From positions 14,881,115 through 14,945,114 of the forward strand of contig CM069604.1 in assembly GCA_035771175.1 (NCBI GenBank): a stretch of DNA of 64,000 nucleotides, read 5' to 3'. This document shows, piece by piece, positions 10,001-20,440 of this stretch. Each line of letters opens with the position of its first letter. The first letter of the stretch is position 1. Position numbers and translations under genes: made by a program. The notes beneath the pieces are model-generated. The model saw nothing but the letters and a program-made list of their open reading frames with translations, made no database searches and was not told the DNA's origin. This DNA comes from Paratinospora sagittata. Lineage: Eukaryota > Streptophyta > Magnoliopsida > Ranunculales > Menispermaceae.

Positions 10001-10231
10001 TAAAAAAAAAGAAAAAAACTATACAATGGTATATATATATCAGAATGAAAATAAAATAGAAAACTGTACATCCAAGTTGGAACGAGAACACAGTCCCAAC
10101 CTACTCCGATACAAAGTTGCCCCACCCCTCTAATCCCTAGTGCGTAGCCTTTTAACAAACTACTATTGGCCACCCAAAAAGAAGCTAACACGTGAGAGTT
10201 CTCTCACACTTTAGCTGCCAAGCACATTTCA
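10001..10231 (-). mobile_element. LINE I: very short 5'-truncated LINE inserted in LINE C
   Basis: The minus strand encodes HVLASFWVANSSLLKGYALG, which matches the C-terminal end of LINE H (LLASFWVANSKLCNGFALSE near 29350). A similar 3' UTR follows, ending in a T-rich then short A run near 10001. It separates ASK (about 10235) from VGCSIGSWPLNYLG (about 9990) of LINE C. Only the last few codons and the 3' UTR were inserted. The target duplication is at most about 4-5 bp (CAAAG-like) and not certain. Confidence 0.7.
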
Positions 10232-10589
10232 TCTTTGAAGCCAACCTAACCAACATGTTATGATCATATTGATCCCTTCCATTTGACTCTTCATCATGTT
10301 AACAAGGCCAAAAAGAAGACTAAAACATTTAAGCAAGCAAATGGCATTCTCCAGAATCTCCACATTATCTTCATCTCCATGAAGGAGAAAGAGGGTATCG
10401 TCCGCAAACTGGAGATGGGACACTACAACCTCATTTTTACCCAAAGAAAAACCTTTGACAGTGGAGGAAGAGCATGCTTTCATCATCATGCGGCTAAGAA
10501 CATCTGCAACCAAAGTAAAAAGAAAAGGCGACATCGGGTCACCTTGCCGCAAACCCCTCTTGGTGTCGAATTTGCCGGTGGGCCTTCCA

Positions 10590-12829
10590 ATTTTTTTTGA
10601 CAAGAAATGAAAAATTGTATTGAATTAACTATGGTGTAAAACTATACATGGATATACATTCGGGATATGACCCGAAATTAAAGATCAAAACTCTATAAAA
10701 TAGGTTGCCAACCTCTCAACCACTCCCCCAAGGGAAAACCCCTAGCTAACTTACTAGCACTAACCCAAAGAGAAGCCAAGAAAAGGGAGTTTTCCCAAAC
10801 AGCCCCTGAGTACCTTTCATGATCATAAAAAATGCGGCAATTCCTTTCTTTCCAAATAGACCAAACAATTGCAAATACGACCACCCGCCAATAGTCCCTA
10901 AAACGCCTTGGCACAGTAGAATCATCATGAAAGATCCAAAGTGCAGGGTCGATGGAGAGAGACCCCCATTGAAGGAAGTCTTCCCATCTCTTCCATACCA
11001 TTTTAGTAAAGTCACAATCAACAAAAAGATGTTGACGAGATTCCACATTAACTTTACATAAACAGCACCAATTTGGAGATAGAGTCCAATTCTTGTTTCG
11101 TCATTGCAGAATATCCGCACAATTTAACCTATCATGAGCAATAGTCCATCCAAGAAATTTGGCTTTTGAAGTAACATGAGCTTTCCAAATAAAGTCAAAA
11201 GGGAACGAAATATGAGAAGAGAGAGAACTAGATGAAGAACACAAATGCTGAAGGAAGGATTTAGAAGAAAACTCTCCCGAAGATTCCAAGGGCCAATGAA
11301 CTCTATCACTCACATCTGACAGGTGAACTCCCTCAAGGATTTCAAGGAGGGAGGATGCATCTGAACGCACACTCTCAGAAGTCTCCCTTCTGAGATGGAG
11401 ACACCAAGAAGGACTACCACCATCACTCCCCTCCCAAGGAACCAAGAAATCACGAATTGGATGATAATGTTTGGAAGAAAGCCTATAATTATTTGGAACT
11501 AAGTCACAGAATTTAGATGTACCATACCAAGAATCTTCCCAAAATTTGAAGCATGATCCGTCACCCACTTTGAGTCTCAATAATGAAGAGAAGATTGGGT
11601 AAAGGGAATGAATGAATTTCCAAGGGCTGCGATAGGTAGCATTGGAAGGCACACTAGCATCTCTTGAGTTCCGTTGAGTACCGTGACGGCTCGACACAAC
11701 AATAGCCCACAGGGAGTTTTTTTTCCTTGAGGAACCGCCATAGCCATTTCCCCGCCAAAGCTTTGTTTCTTAACACCAAGTTCCCAATCCCCAACCCTCC
11801 CTGATCAATCCGTCTAGTAACTAGACCCCACTTCACCAAGCTTCCGCCTCTAACTTTGTCCTCTCCCTTCCATAGAAACTTCCTCATCATCCTCTCAATC
11901 CTCCAAGCCACCAACTTTGGGATCTTGAACATAGAAAGGAAATAAGTAGGTAATGCTTCCAGAACACTTTTAATAAGGGCTAACCTCCCACCTTTAGATA
12001 AGAAGCTTCTACGCCAACCATCTAGTCTTCTCGAGATAGTGTTGATAATTGGCTCCCAAAAAGACTTAGATAAGGGGTTTCCCCCAAGTGGTAATCCGAG
12101 ATAATTTAAAGGCCATTGGCCAATGGTACAGCCACACGAGGAGGCAACCTCCACCAACTTCGCTTCAGACAGGCAAATCCCAGCAACATGACATTTTGTC
12201 AAATTCAACTTCATTCCTAAAATCAAGCAAAAGCCCTGAATGATTCTCAATGTGGAAATGAGGCTTGAGCCATCATTTTCCACCAAAAAAATACAATCAT
12301 CTGCAAACTGAAGATGGGACACCTGGATCTTATTCTTTCCCACTGAGAATCCCTTCACCACCCCTGAATCCCTAGCTCGATCCCTCATGCTCCCCAGAAC
12401 ATCTGCAACCATAAGGAAAAGGAATGGTGATAGCGGATCGCCCTGTCTAAGACCCCTAGAACCAAACACTTTCCCCTTGGGTCTTCCATTGATGAAAATA
12501 GAATAGGATACAAAGGACAAGCATCCATAAATCCACTTCCGCCAACGAGTACTAAAGTCATTCCTACCAATAGGTTGCCCTATAGTCTTCAACTGCTTCG
12601 TTTTCTATTAAAGAAGCATCATAAATCTGTCTTCCTTTGACGAACGCCATTTGAGTCTCAGCGACTGTATGATGAAGGACCTCTCTCATTCTTGTTGCTA
12701 AGACTTTGGCAATGATTTTGTAAAGGCTGGTGGTGAGACTAATGGGCCTGAAGTCTTTCACCTTCTTGGAGTTAACCTTCTTCAGGATCAGAGCAATGTA
12801 TGTCTCATTAACAGATTTGTTGATCACCC
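10590..12829 (-). mobile_element. LINE B: 5'-truncated LINE inserted in the RT of LINE C, 8-bp target duplication
   Basis: In + coordinates the poly(A) appears as T's at 10591-10598, followed by the family 3' end GACAAGAAA. GCCTTCCA occurs at 10582-10589 and again at 12830-12837. Joining the flanks restores LINE C codons for VLNGRPTGKF. LINE B begins at VINKSVNETYIAL, the middle of the RT domain. It is of the same family as LINE 1 (2829-6593), sharing RDYWRVVVFAIVWSIWKERN. Confidence 0.9.
10693..12829 (-). pseudogene. LINE B ORF2 remnant: reverse transcriptase and zf-RVT
   Basis: A 312-codon open stretch (12592-11654) contains GSRGLRQGDPLSPFLFLMVA, HLQFADDCIFLVENDG with the FADD catalytic pair, YLGLPLGGNPLSKSFWEP and LSKGGRLALIKSVLEALPTY. 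The next frames encode GDGSCFKFWEDSWYG, HVTSKAKFLGWTIAHDR and the C-terminal WSIWKERNCRIFYDHER, ending at stop 10693. It needs at least three frame changes, so it is inactive, but it is the best preserved LINE in the window. Confidence 0.88.
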
Positions 12830-12837
12830 GCCTTCCA

Positions 12838-14632
12838 TTCAACACAATAGACTAGGAAACCGATCTCAAGCACCCACTAATCCACCTTCGTCATTTACTG
12901 TCAAAGTTCTTCTCCATCACAACGTCAAGAAAGTTCCAATCAACTAATTCATATGCCTTTTCAAAATCCACTTTGAAGACCACCCCTTTAAGTTTATGAG
13001 ACCTATACACTTCCATAGCTTCATTAGCCACTAGCACTACATCAAGAATTTAACGATCATGAACAAAGGAAAATAGGGCTTCCTCCACAATTTTATGCAA
13101 TATAGCTCGAAGCTTGATTGAAAGAACTTTAGAAATGATTTTGTAGAGGCTTGTAACTAGACTGATGAGCCTGTAATCTTGTAATTAAAATTCATCCACA
13201 ACACTCATGATGTATTCTTTAAGGGTGTCCCAAGATTTTTGGTAGAAAGCCATTGAAAAGCCATCAGGCCCTGGGGCCTTTTTACCACTGCAACTGAACA
13301 CAACTTTATGAACTTCATCTTCTACGAAAGGTCTCTCCAGCCATTCCATCTTTTAGTGCGACCAATTGGATTCCAATCAATCCCCTCAATTTCAAGAATG
13401 AAATCTCTTGGCGACTCAAAAACTGATGAAAAGTGATGAATAAAAGCCTCTGAAATCTCTTTCTCATCTTCCACTATTGAACCATCATCCCTTTCAACCT
13501 TTGAGATAAAAAATTTAGCCTTCCTATTACTAAGGATTTTGTGAAAGAACTTGGAATTGGCATCGCCTTCCTTCATCCAACTAATCTTGGTTCTTTGCCC
13601 ATCCATTCTAACTTCTTTTAAACAAATGTCAACCAGCTCAGCCTTTGCCCTTGTCCTCATGGCGCTGAACTCTAAGGAGAGTTCATTGCGGCCCTCTAAG
13701 AAGTCCAAGCATCCAATCAACTCTTCGAGATCCTTTTTTTTATTAGCTAGGGAACCATAACCCTCCTTATGCCAATTTTTGATAAGTTTTTTCACTTTTA
13801 CCAGTTTGATCATAAATCTATGACCCTCATGACCATATGCAGGAATGGAATGCCACCAATTATCAAGTCAAGATGCAAACTCACGGTGTTCAAGCCACAT
13901 GTTCTTGAACCGAAATGGAGGACCCTAACAAAAGATGGCAGAATAAAGGACAATGGGACAGTGGTCAAAGACAACGCTAGGCAGGGCTTCTTGTCTGCAG
14001 TGCAGGTACAAAGCTGCCCACCCAGCAGAAAAGAGAAAGTGATCCAGTCTGCAGCAAATAGGATTTTCACGAAAGTTGGACCACGTGATGCACGTATTTA
14101 ATAGAGGAGGATCAATTAATTGCAGCTCACTGATGAGAGTATTGAACATTTGCATGCTCATGATCAATCTAGAGCTACTAACCTTCTCGCCCAGATTCCT
14201 TAATGTATTGAAGTCGCCCCCTAAGCACTAATTTTCTCCACAAATAGCGCTAAGACCGGTCAACTCAGTCCAAAAACTTTCTCGCTCTGAGTAAACAGAC
14301 GGCCCATAGATACTAGATAACCACCAAAGCTCATTGTCTTTACCCTTCACCTAAATGGAGACTGAAAAACCACCAATCGAGCTTTGCACAACATCTACTA
14401 ATCTTGAGTCCCACATGATAGCTAAGCCACTGGCGGAGCCAATCGCCAGTAAGGTGACCCAACTCTTGAACCTCAAACCCCAAATTTGACTAACTAAGCC
14501 GCGATCAAGAGTTTCTTTCTTGGTCTCTTGTAGAATAATAATGTTCGATTTTGACTTCCATATAATTCTCGTGTTAAGGCAACACTTCCTGCTCGACCCA
14601 CACCCTCTAACATTGCAAAAAAGGATCTTCAT
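12838..14632 (-). pseudogene. LINE C ORF2, 5' portion: APE endonuclease, linker and start of reverse transcriptase
   Basis: It starts at ATG 14632 with MKILFCNVRGCG and the catalytic LQETKK. Farther on are CRLDHFLFSAGWAAL and FDHCPIVL (the SDH motif with Ser replaced). The linker has KISWMKEGDANSKFFHKILS near 13600. Then PFVEDEVHK, KKAPGPDGFSMAFYQKSW (about 13280), SLVTSLYKIISKVLS and VFKVDFEKAYE (about 12975) lead to VLNGRR, where LINE B interrupts. Several stops are present. Confidence 0.85.
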
Positions 14633-15012
14633 TTGTGAACTTTGGCAACCCTTTTCAACATCTTGCTACTGCTCGGCCTATCTTTAATGATGACTTCTCC
14701 ATCTAATTTAGCACCCATTGTTAAAGGACGTTTCGATTTTTTCCGGACTGAAATTTTAGATCTTTTAAAAAAGTGTGCAAATGGATCCAACATACCAATT
14801 GAATCATCAAGCTCAAAATCATAATCACTGGTTGTAGCATTGACATCAACGCCCTTCCGATGGGCGCAATCAGCATTTTTGAGCACGAGATTAGCACTGC
14901 ACAATTTCTTAATTTTTTGGGGATATTTCGTTTTGAGGTTTGAGGGTTTGGGTAGAATATCAGGATTTGACTTACTAGGAGGAGGAGTAGACAGATCTTG
15001 GACAGGAAGCAT
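14629..15012 (-). pseudogene. LINE C ORF1, C-terminal part
   Basis: A 127-codon open frame rich in Ser, Pro and Lys ends in VAKVHK. Its TGA (14631-14629) overlaps the ATG of ORF2 (14632-14630) as ATGA, consistent with ORF2 translation by termination-reinitiation in plant LINEs. The gag-like core is not included; it is either truncated at about 15040 or diverged. Confidence 0.65.
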
Positions 15013-15044
15013 GTTAGATGAAACCTAATAATGTTAGATGAAAG

Positions 15045-15530
15045 CTCAAAGTCACATTATGGTGAAATCCCCCATAATGTTATCCAATACCTCCATTTTT
15101 CTTTAGTCCCATGCTATGAGAATGCCCCCTGCAGTTCCATCCACCGGTAGGGCGACCCATTTCAGAAATTTTGACTGCCCTATACAACTCATGAACTCCC
15201 AATCCACCACTCTTCTCCTTATCTCTTGGAATATGACGACATTTGGCTTACATGATCCCACTAGTTTCTTGATTGTCCTGCACTTATCCTTGGATCCACA
15301 TCCTCTAATGTTCCACGATAGTAACTTCATTGTAATTAACTTCCACTTCCCAAACAAGGCATTCATAAACTGAACCGATGTTTGGTTCCTTTAAATTCTT
15401 CCTCTTCAAATGTTTTGTCATCCAGTCTTGTCAGTCTCAAGTTAACTTGTCACAGAAGGCCTAAAATTTCGTTAAGTGGCAAACTATTTGCCCCAATTCA
15501 CTGTTCAGCCTCAGTATTCGTGTACCCAAG
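15045..15530 (-). pseudogene. LINE D: N-terminal endonuclease fragment
   Basis: The minus strand encodes MKLLSWNIRGCGSKDKCRTI, then NVVIFQEIRR (catalytic Glu) and GTAGGILIAWD, ending near MEVLDNIMGDFTI at about 15060. This is the start of a second, different LINE ORF2; LINE C begins immediately next to it. Upstream sequence (15370-15530) is compatible with ORF1 3' sequence and is cut by the AGGCG element at 15531. Confidence 0.7.
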
Positions 15531-15833
15531 GTTTAAAAAGCGTGAGGCGTAATTGAGGCGGTTTGCATTCATGAGGCGAGGCATAAGCCTCGAGGCGCTA
15601 GGAGGTGTAAGCCTCACATTTTTTAAGAAAATACATAAAAAAAAATTAACAAAAACTTGAAAAATTTTAGAAAATTACAACTGTCAATAATAAAAAAAAC
15701 AACTAAAATAAACAAAAATGTAAAGTAGCTTTATTTACGTGTAGAATACTTCAGTGATTTCTCTTAAGATATTAATTATCTTAATTGTCATTAACACCAT
15801 TAAGAACTACATGAGACCAAATCATATGCTAAG

Positions 15834-16122
15834 TGTTAGAATAATAAAAGACACAAAGATATAACGTAGTTCGGCTTTATGGCCTACATCCACGGGAGAA
15901 GGGAAAAGATATTTATTCTTGTGTGATGTCTTAATGGAGGGACTCCATATATATAGACATACAGGGCTATGTACTTATAGCTACATTTACAATTTTAGTA
16001 GCTGCTATATTCCTTAAAGGAAATAAATCCTTAAGGAAATAATTCTGTACAGGAAACAAATCTATACAGGAAATAAATTTGTATAGGAAACAAATCTCAA
16101 CAATAGGAAACAAATCTCAACA
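15834..16122 (-). repeat. 3' LTR of the defective copia element
   Basis: 289 bp. Differences from the partner LTR include GTAGTTCGG versus GTGGTTCGG and CATACAGG versus CATAGAGG. It ends with a short duplication of AGGAAACAAATCTCAACA near the 5' side in element orientation. Confidence 0.92.
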
Positions 16123-16129
16123 CTCCCCC

Positions 16130-16510
16130 TCAAGCTGGTGAATAAAGGTTTACAATTCCCAACTTGGACACATTTGCTTGAAATGCAGTATGATTTAACC
16201 CTTTAGTGAGCATATCGGCGAGCTGATTATTGGTAGACACATATGGAGTACAGATCAACCCACTATCAAGCTTCTCTTTAATAAAGTGTCTATCAATCTC
16301 TATATGCTTGGTTCGATCATGTTGAACTGGGTTATGGGCAATGCTAATTGCAAATTTATTGTCACAATAGAGTCTCATAGGGCCATCCCAGTGTATCTTC
16401 AAATCTGTCAAAATTATCTGCAACCATAATAGCTCACAAACCCTTTGTGCATTGCTCGGAATTCTGCTTCAGCACTAGATCTGGCCACTACATTCTGTTT
16501 TTTACTTCGT
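16130..16510 (-). pseudogene. Copia RNase H, C-terminal part
   Basis: The minus frame 16423-16130 contains LYCDNKFAISIAHNPVQHDR, then KHIEIDRHFIKEKL and QLADMLTKGL, the conserved C-terminal half of copia RNase H. It is out of frame with the reverse transcriptase frame that ends at 16510, so a frame break lies in 16424-16510. Confidence 0.88.
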
Positions 16511-17880
16511 CAAGTCACCAAATTCCCACCAAGAAACATACAATATCCAGTAGTTGATCTTCTGTCAACTACTGAACCAGCATAGTTTGAATCAGTATAT
16601 GCTTCAAGAACCATTCCTGTGTGTCGTTTAAATAAGATACCCTGTCCTGGAGTCCCTTTAAGATACTGTAGAATGCGATTAGCCGCTTGCAAATGAATAT
16701 CTTTAGGATTGTGCATGAACTGACTTATTACGCTCACTGCATATGCAATATCAGGTCTTGTGTGAGAGAGATAGATGAGTCTTCCTACTAGTCTTTGATA
16801 CATCTCTTTATTAACAGTCAGCGCTTCTTCAGCTTCTCCAAGCTTGTGATTAAGATCAATAGGAGTATTCATTGGTTTGCATGCTAGCTTCCCTGTTTCT
16901 TTAAGAAGGTCTGTAATGTACTTCTGTTGAGAGATAAAGATTCCATGTTTAGAGTGTGCCACGTCAATCCCTAGGAAGTATTTCAATCTCCCTAATTCCT
17001 TGATCTCAAATTCCTCGGTCAAACACCGCTTCAAATTTTGTCTCTCGTTCTCATTGTTTCCTGTCATGATGATGCCATCAACATACACTAATAGAGTTGT
17101 AACTCCCCCTGAAGTCGAGTGCTTAATAAACAGAGTGTGATCTCCTTGGCTTTGTTTATATCTCATACTTGTCATTACTTTGGAAAACCGACCAAACCAT
17201 GCCCTCGGAGATTGCTTAAGTCCATACAGGGCCTTTTTTAATTTGCACACTTTATCTGTGGTGCCAAATCCTGGAGGCACTTCCATATAGATTTCTTCCT
17301 CTAAATCCCCATGTAAAAATGTGTTTTTTACATCAAATTGTTGCAGATCCCAGTCATAATTAGCTGCCAATGACAAAAGAAGTCTCACAGTATTCATTTT
17401 TGCAACTGGAGCAAATGTCTCTTGATAGTCCACACCATATGTCTGAGTATATCCTTTGGCTACCAATCTTGCCTTGTAGCGCTTTAGGGACCCATCTGCT
17501 TTGTATTTTACTGTATAAACCCATTTGCTCCAACAGGTTTCTTTCCTGGAGGCAAGTCTACCAACTCCCATGTTGTATTTTTCTCCAGGGCTTCCATTTC
17601 CACATTCATAGCTTGTTTCCAATTTGTATTAGATAAAGCCTCGGATAATGACGTAGGAGTCTGGATATTATTCAGGCTGGTAAGGAAACTCTTATGGGTT
17701 TGTGAGAACTTCTCAAAGGATACAACATGAGATAATGGATACAAGGGATGTTTAGTGCATTCCCTTGTTCCCTTTCTAATGGCAATGGGAAGGTCATTGT
17801 CAGGTTCAGAGGCTAAAAGATCATTGTTAGTTTCAGGAACTAATGACATTTGTAAGGAGGGTTCAGGGTTTGTTACCTCA
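16510..17880 (-). pseudogene. Copia reverse transcriptase with damaged active site
   Basis: It starts in the linker [20 protein letters not shown] (frame 17849-17508) and continues in frame 17622-16510 with [44 protein letters not shown] and [10 protein letters not shown]. The family usually has YVDD; the second Asp is Gly here, which would abolish catalysis. RYFLG-type and [12 protein letters not shown]ase H start motifs follow. A frame change near 17520-17620 is also needed. Confidence 0.92.
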
Positions 17881-18838
17881 TTCTCAGGGATTGGTTCAGA
17901 TTCTTAAGCTTGCATCGGTTCAGGAGCTGCGGCTTTATTCCTTGAGTACACTTGTCCAGCCATCCGATCCTTAGGTTCGTCATTGGGTACAGGGGGTGTG
18001 GGAGATTCAGGTTTGGTTTGTTGGAGAGTAAAGGGGTCAAAAAGGTCAAAAGGATTATCAAGGGAGTTTCGATCCTTATCTTCCATGATGACATTCTCCC
18101 CCGGAAGAGAAGGAGCGGTAAAATAGGGCTCAGGTTCATAGAAAGTGACATCGGTTGAGACAAAAATTTCTTTGATGGCGGATGATAGCATTTATATCTC
18201 TTTTGAGTGGAAGAGTATCCGACAAAAACACACTTAAGAGCTCTAGGGTCCAACTTTCCCCTGTTGGGTTGGTGAACATGGACAAATGAAACACACCCGA
18301 ATATTTTAGGTATAAGATTATTGGAGATTTTAAGCTTAGGATAAAATTGACGTAGCTTTTCCATAGGACTTTTGAAATCAAGGGTCCGGGATGGTAGACG
18401 GTTAATAAGATGTGTTGCAGTAAGGACAGCTTCCCCCCATTAGGACTTAGGCATATTATGCTGAAATAAAAAGGCTCGGGTTGTATCAAGTAGGTGACCG
18501 TTTTTTCTTTCAGCAACTCCATTTTGTTGTGGAGTGTGAACACATGATGATTCATGAATGATCCTCGCAGTTTGGAAGTAATTGGTCAATGTTTGATTAA
18601 AATAGTCTCGAGCATTGTCAGATCGAAATTTCTTGATTTTAGCACCAAACTGGGTGTGTATCAGGTTATGGAAGGTAGGGAGAATAAATACAACATGGGA
18701 GTTGGTAGACGCCTTGATAGTAATAGTGCATAATCCAGCACAGACCCTCCACATACCTCAAGACCTTCTCCCATTGAGGTGTGATATACAAAGATCCTGT
18801 TTTGGGGTAGAATTGGAAGAAAGAAGCATATTTCTCAT
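17873..18838 (-). pseudogene. Copia integrase, truncated at its N-terminal side
   Basis: From 18754 down: FRSDNARDYFNQTL (second catalytic Asp), then QQNGVAERKNGHLLD (catalytic Glu), followed by KIFGCVSFVHV and RALKCVFVGYSSTQKRYKCY (the GKGY-like chromodomain-side motif) near 18250. The first Asp and the HHCC zinc domain are absent because sequence between integrase and the 5' LTR is deleted. Multiple frames are needed. Confidence 0.88.
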
Positions 18839-19127
18839 TGTTAGAATAATAAAAGACACAAAGATATAACGTGGTTCGGCTTTATGGCCTACATCCACGG
18901 GAGAAGGGAAAAGATATTTATTCTTGTGTGATGTCTTAATGGAGGGACTCCATATATATAGACATAGAGGGCTATGTACTTATAGCTACATTTACAATTT
19001 TAGTATCTGTTATATTCCTTAAAGGAAATAAATCCTTAAGGAAATAATTCTGTACAAGAAACAAATCTATACAGGAAATAAATTTGTATAGGAAACAAAT
19101 CTCAACAATAGGAAACAAATCTCAACA
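18839..19127 (-). repeat. 5' LTR of the defective copia element
   Basis: 289 bp with the same termini as the partner. The interior directly adjoining it (TGAGAAATATGC on the minus strand) is not a tRNA-complementary primer site, which supports a deletion starting at the LTR edge. Confidence 0.92.
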
Positions 19128-19659
19128 CTAAGCTTTCCATATATTAAGTGTTAAGCTATTAAAAGCATGAACAAGTAGAAAGTTAGCTAATATATTGCAA
19201 AAATATTAGGTCTTTACCATTTCTCCTAATATTAATTTTATACAAATTGAAATTAGAATACTTTATCAAAAGTTTTATATTGTTACCTTAGTATTTGTCC
19301 TATTGTTAACAAACACAAAGCTATATCATTAGAAGGGGGGCCTTTTCAAAGAAGGCCTTGGCCCATTTAGAGTACATGCTTTAGTTTATTTGCAATGAAA
19401 GAGAATTAATTCTTAACAACTAAATTGATTGGTTATAATAATATAAAAGCCATAAATATAAATTTATTTTGAATATTTTTCAAAAACAATTTAGTTTTTA
19501 CAAGAAAAATTTGAGGCTTAAGCCTCATTGCGCCTCAACACTATGAGGCGTAAGCTTCACAGTATGACATTGTGGTTGAAGCCTTGAGGCTTTTTTTGAG
19601 CGCCTCGTCTCGAGGCGTGCCCCGAGGCATAAGCCTCGAATGCTTTTTAAACAATGCGA

Positions 19660-20440
19660 GTGCCCACACTACTTCTTGCCCTTAAATCCCTCATTGGCTT
19701 CCTTTGGACTCAAGGAGACGCTAGCTTGTTTTTCCCCAACTGACCCATGCTTGGAACCCGGAGAATGGGGATAAGAGGAGGGGGGAGGTATAGAGGGGGT
19801 AGGAAAGCTCATATCCAAATTAGCCATATTTAAAGGACATACCTAGTTCTGGTCTTCATCGTATGCATAAGCATTGACCTCTCCGATAGCATCACCTTCT
19901 TCATTGAGGGACATCTCCGATGAGTTATCCTCCCTGCTGCTCGAATTGGCAAAGTAGGTTCCCGCACTATTTCTCCATTTGATAGGATCTGCTCATCCTC
20001 TTTTGTTTCCGATATTCGCCAGCATAACTCTTTCAATTAACCATATCTTCCTTCATTTCTCCCGCCAGTTCCTTCACCGCGGTTGATACATTCATCCTCC
20101 TTCTCTAATATGCCTTGGTCTCCTTCAAACCTTCCCCATCCTTACTCTTGAATAACTCGCCCTTCTTTGAAGTGCGCAATGGTGGGCCTATTACTGCACT
20201 TGTCTCATTTCTTGGTTTCATTAGAGGCCCATTTACATTGGGAGGCTTGTTAAGACTAGAGATGTTGGATCCAGTCTTTTCGCCCATGTTGCTCCTTCTA
20301 TGGGCTTGGTGGTCGTGGTGAAGTAACTTTGAATTAACAATGAATCCTGGAAAATTGGGCTTGGATCATCTATACAAACAACCTGAATTTCAGAACCTTG
20401 GCTCCAAGCCAAAGCCAAAATGATGAATCTATCATAATTG
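19660..20440 (-). pseudogene. Probable ORF1 3' part of LINE D
   Basis: Minus-strand frames such as ALAWSQGSEIQVVCIDDPSP and SFPTPSIPPPSSYPHSPGSK are Ser/Pro-rich and broken by stops and shifts. Position and orientation, upstream of the LINE D endonuclease and on the other side of the AGGCG element, fit the C-terminal half of LINE ORF1. There is no decisive motif (no zinc knuckle seen), so this is mainly inference from order. Confidence 0.4.

Larger units (their letters stand above)
8164..10589 (-). pseudogene. LINE C ORF2, 3' portion: RT palm, thumb and zf-RVT
   Basis: From 10577 downward: GRPTGKFDTKRGLRQGDPMS, then SHLQFADDTLFLLHGDED (catalytic FADD). After LINE I comes GSWPLNYLGMPLGGNPLS. 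GVGNIMARNKALCANWLW lies near 9640, FRFWEDRWLSNSPLAG near 9420, and SKVK/PPKVKCLGGFW with ATLWMVWMEQNKLIFYGG near 8630-8320. Several frame changes and stops make it non-functional. The MITE 8919-9314 interrupts the segment FPIAHF. Confidence 0.85.
8060..15040 (-). mobile_element. LINE C: old L1-type LINE, near full ORF2, carrying three later insertions
   Basis: In minus orientation, the ORF1 3' end (15012-14629) and ORF2 with endonuclease (14632-13810), linker and reverse transcriptase (13400-12838) are followed by an interruption by LINE B. RT, thumb and zf-RVT resume from 10589 down to about 8160, and the 3' UTR abuts the tail of LINE 2 near 8060. A MITE (8919-9314) and LINE I (10001-10231) also split it. 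When the insertions are ignored the reading is collinear with other plant LINEs. The tail-to-tail contact with LINE 2 removed or replaced its poly(A). Confidence 0.85.
15834..19127 (-). mobile_element. Defective Ty1/copia LTR retrotransposon
   Basis: It has 289-bp LTRs at 15834-16122 and 18839-19127 (TGTT..AACA) with a perfect 5-bp target duplication CTAAG (15829-15833 and 19128-19132). In minus orientation the polypurine tract CTTGAGGGGGAG lies next to 16122. The 5' part of the interior is deleted: no primer-binding site, gag, protease or integrase N-terminus is visible next to the LTR at 18838. Interior coding begins within integrase. The LTRs differ at five positions by eye. Confidence 0.93.
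15534..19650. mobile_element. AGGCG-rich element with inverted ends, split by a copia element
   Basis: The left end (15534 on) reads GTTTAAAAAGCGTGAGGCG; the reverse complement of the right end (about 19650) reads GTTTAAAAAGCATTCGAGGC. Both sub-terminal zones contain many AGGC / GCCT words (GGCGTAAGCCTC). The internal 15640-15830 and 19135-19500 are AT-rich and non-coding. Flanks share only an imperfect 8-mer (TGTACCCA and AGTGCCCA). Without the copia insert it is about 820 bp. A non-autonomous hAT-like DNA element is likely but not proven. Confidence 0.55.

Noticed and set aside
13551..14101. + strand frames in 13.5-14.1 kb
   Set aside because: Antisense of the LINE C linker and endonuclease.
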